Part shown: one piece after another, positions 1 through 12,850 of the stretch
Layout: every line of letters starts with the position of its first letter
How positions within the stretch are numbered: position 1 is the stretch's first letter
Assembly (NCBI GenBank): GCA_016946835.1
Contig: JACVTC010000099.1
Span: 252,501-316,500, forward strand
Length of the DNA stretch: 64,000 nt
Direction of reading: 5' to 3'
Source: Neocallimastix lanati (nom. inval.)
Taxonomy: Eukaryota > Neocallimastigomycota > Neocallimastigomycetes > Neocallimastigales > Neocallimastigaceae
The notes under the pieces: generated by a model
Databases searched by the model: none
What the model saw: only the letters and a program-made list of their open reading frames with translations
What the model was told of the DNA's origin: nothing
Made by a program: the position numbers and the translations under genes

Positions 1-352
1 TCAATAATAAAAAAAAATGAAAAAAAAAAGTATAATAGAATTAATATTAGTATAGATGAATATTTTTTTTTCTTATTATAAAATAAAGATAAAAATAAGA
101 ACTAATTAAATTTTAATTACACTAAAGAGAAAAATAATAATGATAAAAAATAAAAAAAATAAAAATAAAAATAAAAATAAAAGACTAACTTTAAAAAAAT
201 ATAGTTTAATTATTATTATTATTCTTATTGATCAATATTATAATTAATTATTATTATTATTAATTATTATTACTATTAATTATTATTATTATTATTATTT
301 CTTATTTCTATTAATTATTATTATTGAACATTATTATTAATTATTATTGTTA

Positions 353-824
353 TTAATTATTATTATTATTGTTATTGTAATTATTGTTATTTTTATTGTT
401 GTTACTACTTATATAAATATATATATAAGTATTTCTTATGTTACCTGCTTGTTGACCTTCAATAGTATTAAAAACTTCTTGATTTTTTAAAATCATGGAA
501 TCATTACCTTTTTCATTTTTCAATTTTTCATTTTCAGCCTCTGTTAAGAAAATTTGTGAACTTGAATTACGTAATTTTTCCTTACTAGAAAAGATGCTCG
601 TCCACTTCTTCTTCTTCTTAACTTCAAAAAATTCTGAATTACTCTTTTTCATTGTGAAGTCAACTAATCCCTTATCCCCGTTATTAGCCCCCTTATTGGT
701 GAATTCTGATAATAAATTTACACTATCTTTACTTCCATTATTATGATTGAGATTTAATAATTGATCACTATCTCCATTTTCTAAACGATAAAAATAAAAA
801 TAAAAAAAAATAAAAATAAAAAAT

Positions 825-855
<31 letters not shown>

Positions 856-2576
856 AAAAAAATAAAAAATAAAAATATAATAAAAATAATATAAAACAAT
901 AATAATAATAAACAAATTATAAATAAAAAAAAATTAATATTATTATAAATCATTTTAAATTAAAATATATATCTTTTATATATTTATATAGGACATAATT
1001 CAATAAATTAAAATCTAAAATTACCATTAAATAATTTACTTTCACTGAGATTACTCTCATAGATATTCTCTTTATCATTATCTGCAATAAATGTTGTAGA
1101 GGCTGCTTTATGAATTTTACTGTTATATGCACTTCCACGTAACTTGCTTGAATCATTTACATCCTTTGATTGATTAGTTTCCTCATATTCATCATCTCCT
1201 CCTTTCAAACTAACAAATGTACGTTTAACTTTATAAAACTTATTTGATTCATTATCATCATCATCATCAAAGTCTTGATTTAATTCTACGGATGAATTAC
1301 TACTTTCTATTGATTCTTGATCATTTAAATTTGGTTTATTTTTATTATTTTCTTTTTCTTTTTCTTTTTCTTCTTCCTTTTTTACTTTTTCTTCTTCATT
1401 TTCATTTTCATTTTCATTTTTATTTTCATTTTCTTCATTTTTTTCTCCTTCTCTTCTACCTTCCTCTTTTTCTTGATTTAATAATGAAGTATGCTCACTA
1501 TTATTATTTTTTTTTAAGGTATCCATATTGACGGTGGTAAGATTTCTTAATTCTTCAATGGAGAGGTCATCCAAAAACTTCAAGGATTCTAAACTTTCTT
1601 TAGCAGAGGTAAAGTCCTCACTTTCTAAGGAACTACAACTGGAAGAATAAAAATCTTCATTTAATCCCCTTTTTTTTTCCTGCATATACACGGAATTATA
1701 TTTTTTTGTCCAGAGTGAATATTTTTTCTTTAAATTTTTTTTCAAATTTTTCTTTTTTTGTTTTATTTTATTTATGTAGTTGTTATAGGTAGAATGATGC
1801 TGACCCATACTACCATCTTTATTATTCACTAGTTTGGTATTCAATACACCAGTACTTCCATACTTGGAATAAGACTCTGGTTGATTTTTTAATTCTGATT
1901 TGTTTGACGAAGCATTTCCCATTACTGGTTTTTCATTTTGAGATTGAGATTGAGATTGAGAAATCATTTGGTTAAATTTATCTCGTAATTCTCCAGTACT
2001 TTTTGAAGTGGCATTCATTGAATTTTCAATATCATTATCCTCCGCAGTAGTATAATAAATATAATTCATATTTCGATTATCTAAATAACGAGCTTCATTT
2101 TCATAGTAGGCTTGACTATTTTTATTGAAATCAGAATCCTCATCAATTCTATCGAGAGAATAGGAACTGGAATTGGAATAAATGGATGAAATAATATCAA
2201 CATCTGAATTTTCATCATAATTAATATCACTCTCAAAAAGTGGTTGAATATCCTTAATATTTTTCGGTGCAATATTTCTTGTTTTATTAATCTCCTTTAG
2301 TAAATCAATATAATCCTATGATAAAAAAAAAAAAAAAAAATTTTTTTTTTTTTTTTTTTTATATATGTATATATAAATTGATGCATACAATTATTGATAT
2401 AATAAATTCCAAAAAAAAAAAAATCGTTTTTTTTTTTTTTTATCGTAAATATATTATGAAAAGAATATATATATATATTTATATAAAAAAGAAAAAAGAA
2501 AGAAAGAAAAGATATGTATAAATCTTTTTAATATAAAATTGAAAATAAATTAATATAGATTTAATTATTACTGAAT

Positions 2577-2608
<32 letters not shown>

Positions 2609-3025
2609 TAAAAATAAAAAAAAAAAAAAATAAAAAAAAAAAAAAATAAAAATAAAAAAAAAAAAAAAAAATAAAATAAAAAAAAAAAATTGAAAATAAA
2701 AAATAAAAATAAAACCATTTTCCCACTTTCCTATTATTCAATATAAAAAGTTTTAAGGGATATAAAATTTTATATATATATAAAGTAATAACTAATATAT
2801 AATAACAAACATATTATTCATTATAAAATATATTCAATATATAAACTTATACTATATGATGATATATACATTTTCATTTCGTGGTATCTTTGATTTATTA
2901 TCATCTATATCGTTCACTCTATAATTGTCAGTAAATTGGTCTCTATAAATATCATTAATATTATCCAGGGATTGTTGACTCTCTTCGATATCAAAAAAAT
3001 TATCTTCTAAATTGGTTTCACTCAT
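353..3025 (-). CDS. Three-exon gene, acidic low-complexity protein of unknown function
   Basis: Exons read on the minus strand are 3025-2870, 2315-1025 and 780-353. The start is the ATG at 3025 (protein begins MSETNLEDNFFD). Donors are GTATAT after 2870 and GTAATT after 1025; acceptors are ATAG before 2315 and TTTAG before 780. Exon lengths 156, 1291 and 428 give phases 0 and 1 that fit exactly, for 624 residues. The first exon is acidic and the middle exon is rich in Ser, Asn and Glu, with a Lys/Glu-rich stretch suggestive of coiled coil. The C-terminus runs into poly-Asn. No signal peptide, membrane span or known domain is visible. The last exon may end sooner: a GTAACA donor near 434 could splice to a further exon. 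Function is not recognised. The gene model is well supported by the frame fit; the C-terminus is the least sure part. Confidence 0.72.
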
Positions 3026-3421
3026 TTTTTTTTTTTTTTTTTTTATGTAGAAACAGTATACTTTAAAATTAAAGTATAGTTTTATTAATTAAATATAAAA
3101 AAAAATAAATAAATATTTATATATATATATATATATATATTAAAGGTATATAGATAAGTTTTTTTACTAATCAAAAATAATAATAATAATAATAATAATA
3201 ATTTTTATAAAAATTTTCTTAAAAAAATAATCAATAAATTTTCATTATCATTATTATTATTATTAAAGCTTTATTTCTTTTGTATAAAAAAAATTTTTTT
3301 TTATTACATAGGTTAAAATACATATCAAAAATGTGAAAAATAAAAAACTATTAAAAACGATTAAATTAAAATAATAAAATTACTACTTCTTATTTTTAAT
3401 TAATATATTTTAAACTTTTAT

Positions 3422-3458
<37 letters not shown>

Positions 3459-4281
3459 ATAATTTAATATAATTATCATATAAAGTTTATATATTAAAAT
3501 TTTATATTTATAAAATTAAAATTAAAATTTTGCTTGATTCAAAAATTTTAATATGAGTATTATTATTATTAGTAGTAGCAGTAGAAATATGTAATATGTA
3601 ATAATATTTTATATTATTATTAGTAGCAGTAGTAATAACTAATAAGTATTTTATATATTATTATTTTTAAGAATTTTTTAATATTTAAAAGAAATTAAAT
3701 TATATATATATATATATATAAAAATTCATATTAAAACAGGTGAGAGAAGAAACAAATCATCTTAAAAAAAATTTTTTTTTATTTTGAAAATATATTAATA
3801 TTTTTATATTATTTTTTTATTATTAAAAAAAAAAATATCGTTTTATATTTATATTATCTTTGTACTGTCAAATTTCATACACAATATTTTGGAAAAAAAA
3901 TATATATATATATATAAAGAAATTAATAGCAATGATAGATATTATGTATTTATATATAATATATATATATAAATTTTATTTTTTGTTTATTATAAAAAAT
4001 AAAAAAAAAATTTTTTTTAAGTAATTCTTCGTTGTAATAAATCTCCGACAATATTAATTTCTTACTCTTCTTTTTTAAATTGTTTATTAATTAAAGGAAA
4101 GGAACGAAAATAAAAGTATTAATTGAAATTAAAAATAAATTAATAACAAAGGATTATTATATTAATTATCTGTTATTATATTATTATTATTATCATTATT
4201 ATCAAGTTTATAATAAATAATTATAATAATTAATAGTATTAATTTATTACAACTATTATTTCCTTTATTTATTTATTTATT

Positions 4282-4312
<31 letters not shown>

Positions 4313-4713
4313 ACATTATTCATTATTTATTATTATAATCATTATTATTTAAAAGTATTATCATTACCTTTATTCAATATCTTCAGTTTTTAACTTTTAA
4401 TATTTTATTATTAAGAAATATATATTATAATGAAGATATTATAAAAAATTATTATTTATTACTTATTATTATTTTTTCTTTTCTGTTTTTACTAATCTTT
4501 CTCTTTAAAAATAAGAAATATATTAGCATATATGAATAAAATCTTCATATAAATATTAATATTATAATAAAAAAAAAAAAAAATAAATAAAAATAAATAA
4601 AAGATTAAATAAAAGATTTTAATAATTTTATTTCTATTTCTATTTTTCTCTAATATAAATTGTTGTTTCATAGTATTTATTGAAACTATTATATTTTTTC
4701 TAAATTATTAAAA
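3026..4713. other. AT-rich intergenic DNA
   Basis: Upstream of the minus-strand gene. It holds poly-T and poly-A runs (about 3026-3044 and 3423-3454), TA and AAT microsatellites and short ATT arrays. No open frame with non-repetitive composition was seen on either strand. Confidence 0.6.
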
Positions 4714-4833
4714 TAAAGAGAGAAAAATTATATAAATGTATTATCCTTCATAGTATATCAAATAATATAAAAAAATAAATAGAGAAAAATTATATAAATA
4801 TATTATCCTTCATAGTATATCAAATAATAACTT
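4714..4833. repeat. Tandem duplication, two units of about 65 bp
   Basis: The phrase AGAGAAAAATTATATAAAT followed by TATTATCCTTCATAGTATA occurs twice in direct orientation, the second starting about 65 bases after the first, with one base change inside the shared part. It lies in non-coding DNA. Confidence 0.7.
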
Positions 4834-4944
4834 TTAGCCTTAATTTCACATTATTATTATATATAGGAATAAATAAAAAAAATTTTTTTTTTTATTCATT
4901 TAAAGATCAAAACTAAATTATATCTAATGTATTTTTCTTTTAAT

Positions 4945-4971
4945 TTTTTTGATATTATATCTTATTCTAAT

Positions 4972-5011
<40 letters not shown>

Positions 5012-5123
5012 TTTGATATTATATCTTATTCTAATGCATTTTTCTTTTAATTTTTTTTTTGATATTATATCTTATTCTAATTTATTTTTTTTTTTTTTAA
5101 TTTTTTGATGTTATATCTTATTG
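4945..5123. repeat. Short tandem array derived from the edge of the copia fossil
   Basis: The word GATATTATATCTTATT starts at 4951, 5015 and 5061, with a variant at 5107, separated by T-rich spacers of changing length. The 5107 unit is continuous with the end of the copia reverse-transcriptase remnant, so the array seems to have grown from that edge. Confidence 0.6.
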
Positions 5124-5314
5124 TTTCATACCATTTCTTACCTGATTGTTTAAAGGGCAATATAAGGATTTGTTATGCTTCCAGTATCCCCTCCCAAAGT
5201 TTATATATCGCCTTTAGGAATGCTGATGTAAATACCTTTTTATCGAGAGAAGCATTAAGATAAACTGTCTTAATATCAAGATGGAAGATATCCCAGTGAA
5301 AAGCAGCAGATAAT

Positions 5315-5354
<40 letters not shown>

Positions 5355-5755
5355 ATTAAGACAATCAATATAAGTAGGGAAATAAGTAAGGTCATGATCA
5401 ATACCACCCCCAATTTTTTTAAAGGGAAACCTTTGGTACAAGACGAGTTTTCTATATTTGTAGATAAAATTATTTACTAAATCCTTTTTTAATAGTAAAA
5501 AATCCATTTATTTAATAGAATTTTTTTTTTTTTTTTGGAGGAACTTTGGAAACAAAAGTCATTATTTTATTTGAATATATAAATTAATTAATTCACTCAT
5601 GAATAGCGTTAATCCAGTGTTTTTTTTTATTGTTGCAACGAAAAAAAAGCTTCATCATAGTTATTTAGAGAGTTAGAATAGATAGATAGGATCATATATA
5701 ATAAGTATCATCAGGATCTAACTTCTTGAAAATTCTAAGGGTAGAAGGAATAACT

Positions 5756-5799
<44 letters not shown>

Positions 5800-7051
5800 C
5801 AGGAGAATTTTGGAAGGTAATTGGACGTTTTCTGGAAGAATGGGGTTTTACTAACTTTATCGTTATTAATTATTATCTTCATCCATAATTTCATTTTCAT
5901 TTAGATTTAATATTATTTCTAGCTATAGTAGTAAAAGAGATGACGGTCTTGGATATAAATTAACAGTATTTTTTATTGGATTATTAGTGGTATTGATTGA
6001 ATTGAATTGTAAAAATTGGAATTTTCAGAAATATTATTACATGTTTGAGAAGGATTTTGTGTATACGAATTATGGACATCAATTGAAGAAATATCAACAG
6101 GAGTCATTAGAAATTATAGTCTCACTATTAGTATAATTATTAATAGTATTATCATTTTTGATATAAGATGAATTAAAGAAATTATTGAATTTTTTTTTCA
6201 TTTAAAAAAATTAGTAGTTTTATTGTTATTTTTTTTTTTTTGATAAAAAAAAATTTCTTTTTATTATTAAAATTTTCATCATTTTTTTTTTTTCTGAAAA
6301 AAATTTTTATGATCCATCGTTTTATTGTCTTTCACTTATATTATTGTTCTCATTTAAGCTATTTACTTCATTAAAGTTATTATCTTCATTAAAGAAAATT
6401 ATTATTTTCATTTAAAAATATTATTGCCATTTAAATTATTATTGTCATTTAAATTATTATTGTCATTTAAATTATTATTGTTATTTTAAATTATTATTGT
6501 TATTTAAATTATTATTGTTATTTAAATTATTATTATCATTTTTTAAGTTTTTTATTTCTGATGTTTTTTCCCCTCCCATCAATGTTCATTATCATAAAAA
6601 AGAAATAAGAATCTTGAAAACTATTGCTTGCTTAGATATTCGAAAAGTTTCCTGGTTCTTCTTTGATGCATTTAATATCATTAATATAATTTTTTTTATT
6701 TTTCTATTTTCTGTGTCGTCGTGTCCATAATAATCTTTGAATATTTTTTTTTTTTTTTTTTTTATCAAATCCAAGAAAAATTACATTTTACTTGAATTTA
6801 GTTTAAATTTTGATTTATAGGGGATTTTAGGTCTCTGTAGTAGCATACCCATCCAAAAAGTCCTTAGATGCTTTATATTTACTTTTTTTTTTTTCATTCT
6901 AAAGTACTTCATCAGGAATTAAATTATCATTTCCTGAAGGGGGAATCATATTATTTATATAACGAACGTGTTACATGGCAAAATTCCAAAAAAAGTTTTT
7001 TTGATAATTTAGCCCAATACATGAGTGTTTTTTGCTGAATATCAAATTGTG

Positions 7052-7090
<39 letters not shown>

Positions 7091-8460
7091 CAGTTTATTT
7101 CTGGGCAATAAGGAGGAGAGTACACCTTTTCAATACCATCTTCTTTATAATATTTATATATATCTTTTTGATTTTATATTTTTTTTCCTCCATCAGATTG
7201 AAATATTTTTTATTGGATAATCCTTGAATTGATTATTTAAATAAGTAAAAGAAATCTATTATGTCTGGAGCTTCAACCTTTTACTTAAGAGTATATATCC
7301 AAACTTTTCTTGAGAATTCATCCATCACTGTGAGAAAGTATTTCTTATTATTCATAGATAGTTTATACGGCCCCAGAAATGTCTGAATGAATTTCTCCTT
7401 TGTGAGATCCCCTCCTCATCTTAGAAATATTGTAATCTATGCCCGAAGGAGATTTTATATTATGTAAGTCTAGGTATTTAGGTATTTCGGTAAAATTACT
7501 TTAGTTAAAAGATGGCTTAATCTTCTATGCCATATTTCAAATACTTTTATCATCTGTTTTTTCCTATGTGCATTATATCATTTCCTATTGTTTTAGTACC
7601 TAGATTATTTTTATTCTTATCGCATAATTTTTTTTTAATCTTGCCTTATCTCCATCAGAAGAGTCAATTAATGATATAGATCCTGAATTTTCAAGTTCTA
7701 TACTACTAATAAGATTTTTATGAACATTTTTTTTTTTTGAAAATACAAACTTTTTCTAACTTAAAATATTGTTTATTTGTGAAACATTCGTATATTCCAT
7801 ATCCTTCAGATTTGATAAATCGAACCATTTTACACTATACAACTTTCTAGATTCATAGTTGAAATTAATAAGTAAAGATTTATTATTTATTACATGTTCG
7901 CAGGCACCTGTATCATATCATAAAATCATGTAATATCATCTTTTATTTTTACATTATTATGACTAATATGAATCAATAGATTCATTGTTTATGTCATCAA
8001 AGTCATTTTTTTTGTCAACATTTTTACTAATCAGTAATAACAATTTGGCATCATTTTTTTTTGCCTCTTTGATAATTATTCTTTTGGTTCTACTATTCCA
8101 TTATAATAGATTTTGAACATTACTATTAACAGCCCTGTGGGTGCATTATTGTTTACATATACTTGTACAACATTATTGACTCGAACTGGGAGCAGGTTAT
8201 TGATCTTGGATTTGGAGGTTTAATTTGGGTAATAATGTCCATAATGACCCTGTTAGGTTGCATCATTACCGTTTGGAACGAAAATATAAAAAAAATACAT
8301 CATAATTAAATTAACAATAATATCAACTTCCAAAAACTCCTTAATACTATAATTTTGGCAGCGTTTACAATAAGAAATTTCCATTTGTTAAAGTTGGATT
8401 TTCCGTGAAGGCATTGGTCTTTTGTTAAAGCTGTTTCTTGATACCTGTTGGTTTTTTTTT
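5107..8460 (-). mobile_element. Ty1/copia retrotransposon fossil
   Basis: Minus-strand translation gives the copia order. A gag tail with a Cys-x2-Cys knuckle lies near 8340-8450. A protease active-site segment reading DTGACEH lies near 7890. The pre-integrase IWHRRL motif is near 7470-7520. An integrase segment (HSDISGA, then KYFLTVMDEFSRKVW) lies near 7280-7420. Reverse transcriptase pieces lie at 5110-5500, including a GIDHDLTYFPT-like block and an FHWDIFHLDIKT block. Domain order protease-integrase-RT is that of Ty1/copia, not Ty3/gypsy. No LTRs were found. The element is old and broken, with many breaks in every part, and is interrupted by poly-T and poly-A expansions. Confidence 0.8.
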
Positions 8461-8669
8461 TTTTTAAAAAAAAAATAAAAAAGATATAAATATATATGAT
8501 GAAATATTAAAAATTTTATTTTATTGTTAATGACTTCTCTCTTCATATTTATATAAATAGCATATTTATAATTAAATATTTATATAAATTATAATACTTT
8601 TTACTTTTTTATTTTTTTTATTTTTTTATTTTTTATATTGATTTAATTATTAGAACTACTACTACTACT

Positions 8670-8671
8670 TC

Positions 8672-8747
<76 letters not shown>
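8670..8747. repeat. (TTA)n microsatellite
   Basis: Uninterrupted TTA repeats over about 75 bases, preceded by a short ACT array. Confidence 0.9.
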
Positions 8748-8748
<1 letters not shown>

Positions 8749-8836
8749 TAATATTAATTATTTGATTTTATTATAAAGAATTTAAATTATTATTTATATT
8801 ATAATATTATTTATTATATTGTTATGATTTAAATAC

Positions 8837-8839
8837 TAT

Positions 8840-8882
<43 letters not shown>
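8837..8882. repeat. (TTTA)n microsatellite
   Basis: About eleven perfect TTTA units. Confidence 0.9.
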
Positions 8883-8883
<1 letters not shown>

Positions 8884-9163
8884 ATTAGATAATTTGTATA
8901 TATAAATTCATATTATAGATAAATAACTAAAATAATATTTATATATTTTATATAAATATATTTTTTCATTGTATTATTCATTAAATAATAAATAGTATTA
9001 TTGAACAATAAATAATATTAAATAATTATTTGTTTTTAATTTTCCAAAATAAAAATTCTATTGTTTTTCATTTACAAAAAAATATTTATTTGATTTTAAT
9101 AGTTATTCCTGATTTTTCTACAATAGAAAAATATTCATTGAATATATCTTTTATCTTTATTAA

Positions 9164-9275
9164 TATAATAAAATAAATAAATATTTAAAAAAAATATTAG
9201 TATAATAAAACAAATAAATATTTAAAAAAAATATTAATATAAAAAAACAAATAAACATTTAAAAAAAATAATAGT
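9164..9275. repeat. Three tandem units of about 37 bp
   Basis: Units share an ATAAATATTTAAAAAAAATA core, with small changes between copies. Non-coding. Confidence 0.6.
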
Positions 9276-10061
9276 TCTTTAATTATTAATAATTATAATT
9301 ATTACTCATTATTATAATTATTATCAATAATTATTATTAATATTATCTTTTTTATTATACCTTTATTATCTAATATTAATGGTATGTTTCAATATTTATT
9401 ATTTTTTTATTATTTTTATAAATATTATAATATTATTATTATTATTGATTACTATCATTTATTATTGATAATTAATTGTTATTTATTATTTATTATCATT
9501 TATTAATATGAATTACCAACTAAACTATTTATTGTTCTTTTCAATATTAATATTATTATTAATATAAAACTCATGTATGTATAAAAAAGTTTAATTATTA
9601 TCATAAAATTAGCAATCTTAATTAATATTAAATTTTAAAGGGTTTATAAATTCTATAATAAAGTAATCTTTAGGTTTCATTTGTTTTAAAAATTATACTA
9701 TAAAATTATTAGATAATAATAAATAAATTATAATAAAATTATACTAAATAATTCTTAAATAATAATACAATTATACTAAATATTTATTTAATAATAAATA
9801 TAATTTTTTAATTTTTAAAACACCATCTATTATCTATATCTATTATAATTGAAAAGTTATGAAAATTCAGTTTTTTTTTTTATTTTTTATTATTAATTTA
9901 TTTTTATTATTATTTTTTATTTTTTAATTTTTTTATATTTTTATTTTATATTTTTCTTTTTTTCTTACTTTTTATTATTTTTTTTATTTTTTATTTTATT
10001 TTATTTTATTTTATTTTATTTTATTTTATTTTTTGTTTTTGTTTTTGTTTTTGCTTCTTTT

Positions 10062-10093
<32 letters not shown>

Positions 10094-10918
10094 AATTATT
10101 ATTATTATTATTATTAATTATTAATTATTAATTATTATTATTAAAAAGAAATTAATAAAATAGGTATTATAAAAATATTTTCTGGTTTAGTCTCCATTTT
10201 TTATTTGGTATTTATTTAATTTTATATTAATATTAGTATATTAGTAGTAATTATTAATTAATTGAATTCTGTAAAAAGTTAAATTAAAACACAATAGCTA
10301 TATGAAATATATATATTTATTTTTTTTTAATGAATAATATTTACTTAATAATCATTAGTTCATTTTTAAATATATATATTTTGTATACATATAAAAGAAA
10401 AAGGAAAACCTTTAAATATATGATTTATTAACAAAAATTATAAAAAATTAAATTAATAGCTTTATAAATTATAATAATTCTATAAATTATAATAGTTAAA
10501 AATATAATTAAAATAAAAATAATGATAAATTATAATAGATTATAATAGTTAAAAAATATAATTACAATAAAAAAAAAAAAAAAAGAAAAGTATCAATTAA
10601 ATTAATTAGAAACAAATAAAGAGATATATTATTAATTAAAAAAATTAAAATTAGAAAATTTCAATTTTTAAAAATATCAAACATAATAAATTTTTGAGTT
10701 TTATATTTTATTTTATTCTTTTTTTTTTTTTTTTACTTTTATATATATATATATAATTATTAAAATCATATTAAAATAGTAAAATATTATTTCATAAACT
10801 TCGTAAAAGTTTCTCGCGTAGTAATAAAAAAAAAAAAAAAATTATATTAAATAATATAAATGTTCTTAGTAATTGAAATTTCTTTTCAATATTAAAACCA
10901 ATAATTAAAAATATTAAA

Positions 10919-11007
10919 TACAGTATGCCAATAACTCATCACCTTACAGTTAATTAATAACTGTATGGCCATATTGGGAGATGGGTACCCAGTATGTGCA
11001 GTCTATG

Positions 11008-11033
<26 letters not shown>
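10919..11033 (+). mobile_element. 5'-truncated SINE copy with poly-T tail
   Basis: Bases 10919-11007 match, as a reverse complement on the plus strand, the 3' end of the SINE at 26331-26417, with only a few differences. Shared landmarks are CAGTATGCCAATAACTCATC, CTGTATGGCCATAT and GATGGGTACCCA. The tRNA-like head and most of the body are absent. A run of about 26 T follows. The flanks TAAAAATATTAAA (10906-10918) and TAAAAAATATTAAA (11033-11046) look like a target-site duplication, although their AT content weakens the case. The structure fits target-primed insertion with 5' truncation. Confidence 0.7.
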
Positions 11034-11039
<6 letters not shown>

Positions 11040-11825
11040 TATTAAAATTGAAATGAAACCAACAAAAACAACAATAATAATATTAAAATTTATTAAAAAA
11101 AAATATATATATTTCATTTCATTTCATTTTATTTTTTGATTAATAATTATGATTTAATATCATAGTTAATGAATATTTATTAAATTCTAAAATTAATAAT
11201 TATATAAAATAAAAACGCATTGAAATAAAAATAAAATAGTGTGATATATATAAAATTAGTAAAAAGTTAATGATTATTTCTATCAATGAAAATTAATAAA
11301 GTCAAAGTTTAAAAAATATGATTATCAATTATCATTATCATACTAATATGGATATTTTATTTTTATTTTTATTTGTCACTTGATATTTATTAATCATATT
11401 TTTATATATTTATTCTCAAAATTAAATTTTATTATAAAAAACTGATTTATATTTAATTAATTATAACATGATTAAATTATAAATTTTAAATAATAAATAT
11501 TTATTAATGAGAAAATATATTAATATTATTTATATTTTTATTATGAAAGGTTTATAATTATGAAAGATAATCTTTCATAAAATATGTTGAATTTTATTAA
11601 AAAATAAGTAAATTTAGAGTTTATTTAGCTTATAAAGATTTTGCAATGTTTGAATATAAATACAGATTTATAAATTGTTACTTCAATATTAGAAATAAAA
11701 AAGATTTATTTTGCAATAAAATATTTGAATAGCATTTGTTAAAAACCCTTTTTTTATTAAAAAAAAAAAAAAAAAATCCTATTAAATTATAATAAATCAT
11801 TATAAACAATTTTTATAAAAATTAA

Positions 11826-11826
11826 A

Positions 11827-11896
<70 letters not shown>
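11826..11896. repeat. (AAT)n microsatellite
   Basis: About 23 nearly perfect AAT units. Confidence 0.9.
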
Positions 11897-11900
<4 letters not shown>

Positions 11901-12554
11901 TAACCTTTTAATATAACTTTATAATAATAATGATAATAAAAATTAGTATTATAATTATTATTATTATTATAAAGTTATTATTATAATTATAACTTTATAA
12001 TAATAATAATGATAGTAATAATAATAAATTACTTTTAAAACATAACAATAAAATAGATGAATTATCATTGTAAATAAAAAGAAAAAAAAAAGGTTTTATT
12101 AAAAAAGGTGATAATTAATATGAAATATTAATATAAAAATAATTGTTATTGTATAAATAGGATACGACTTTTCTTTCTAATTAACACAAAATAATTAAAA
12201 AAAATGTGTATCCCAGAATTATTAAAAATAATATCTTTTACATAAAAAATTAAAATAATATTTAATAAAATTAAAAATATTGAAAATTTATATAAAAAGG
12301 TTTAACTTAAAACATTACATTATTATTTATCATTTATTATTTAATTATTTATTATTTAATTATTTGATTCAGAATAAAATATATGAAAATTTTTATTAGT
12401 ATGTTAAGTACCTTTTTTAATTTATCAAAAAAAAAAAAAAGATAAAATTCAATATAAAGGGATATAAAAGGAATAATATATATATAAAACTTTTAATACA
12501 GCTATATTAAATTATATATTAAAATTATATATGATATATTTATATCAATTATCT

Positions 12555-12850
12555 ATAATAAATAATAAATAATAAATAATTGAATAATAAATAATAAATT
12601 ATAAATAATTGAATAATAAATAATAAATAATTGAATAATAAATAATAAATAATAAATAATTGAATAATAAATAATAAATAATAAATAATAAATAATAAAT
12701 AATTGAATAATAAATAATAAATAATAAATAATAAATAATAAATAATAAATAATAAATAATAAATAATAAATAATAAATAATAAATAATAAATATATAATA
12801 ATTAATAAATAATAAATAATAAATAATAAATAATAAATAAGAGTATTTAT
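12555..12850. repeat. AATAAATAAT minisatellite
   Basis: Tandem AATAAATAAT units with occasional TTGAATAAT variants over about 300 bases. An open frame across it on the minus strand is only repeat translation. Confidence 0.85.

Noticed and set aside
2318-2718. Lys-rich and Phe-rich frames in the first intron of the minus-strand gene
   Set aside because: They are poly-A/poly-T translations lying between well-supported splice sites.
8670-12850. Regularly spaced repeats considered as CRISPR-like
   Set aside because: The arrays are microsatellites and minisatellites without unique spacers, in a eukaryotic setting.
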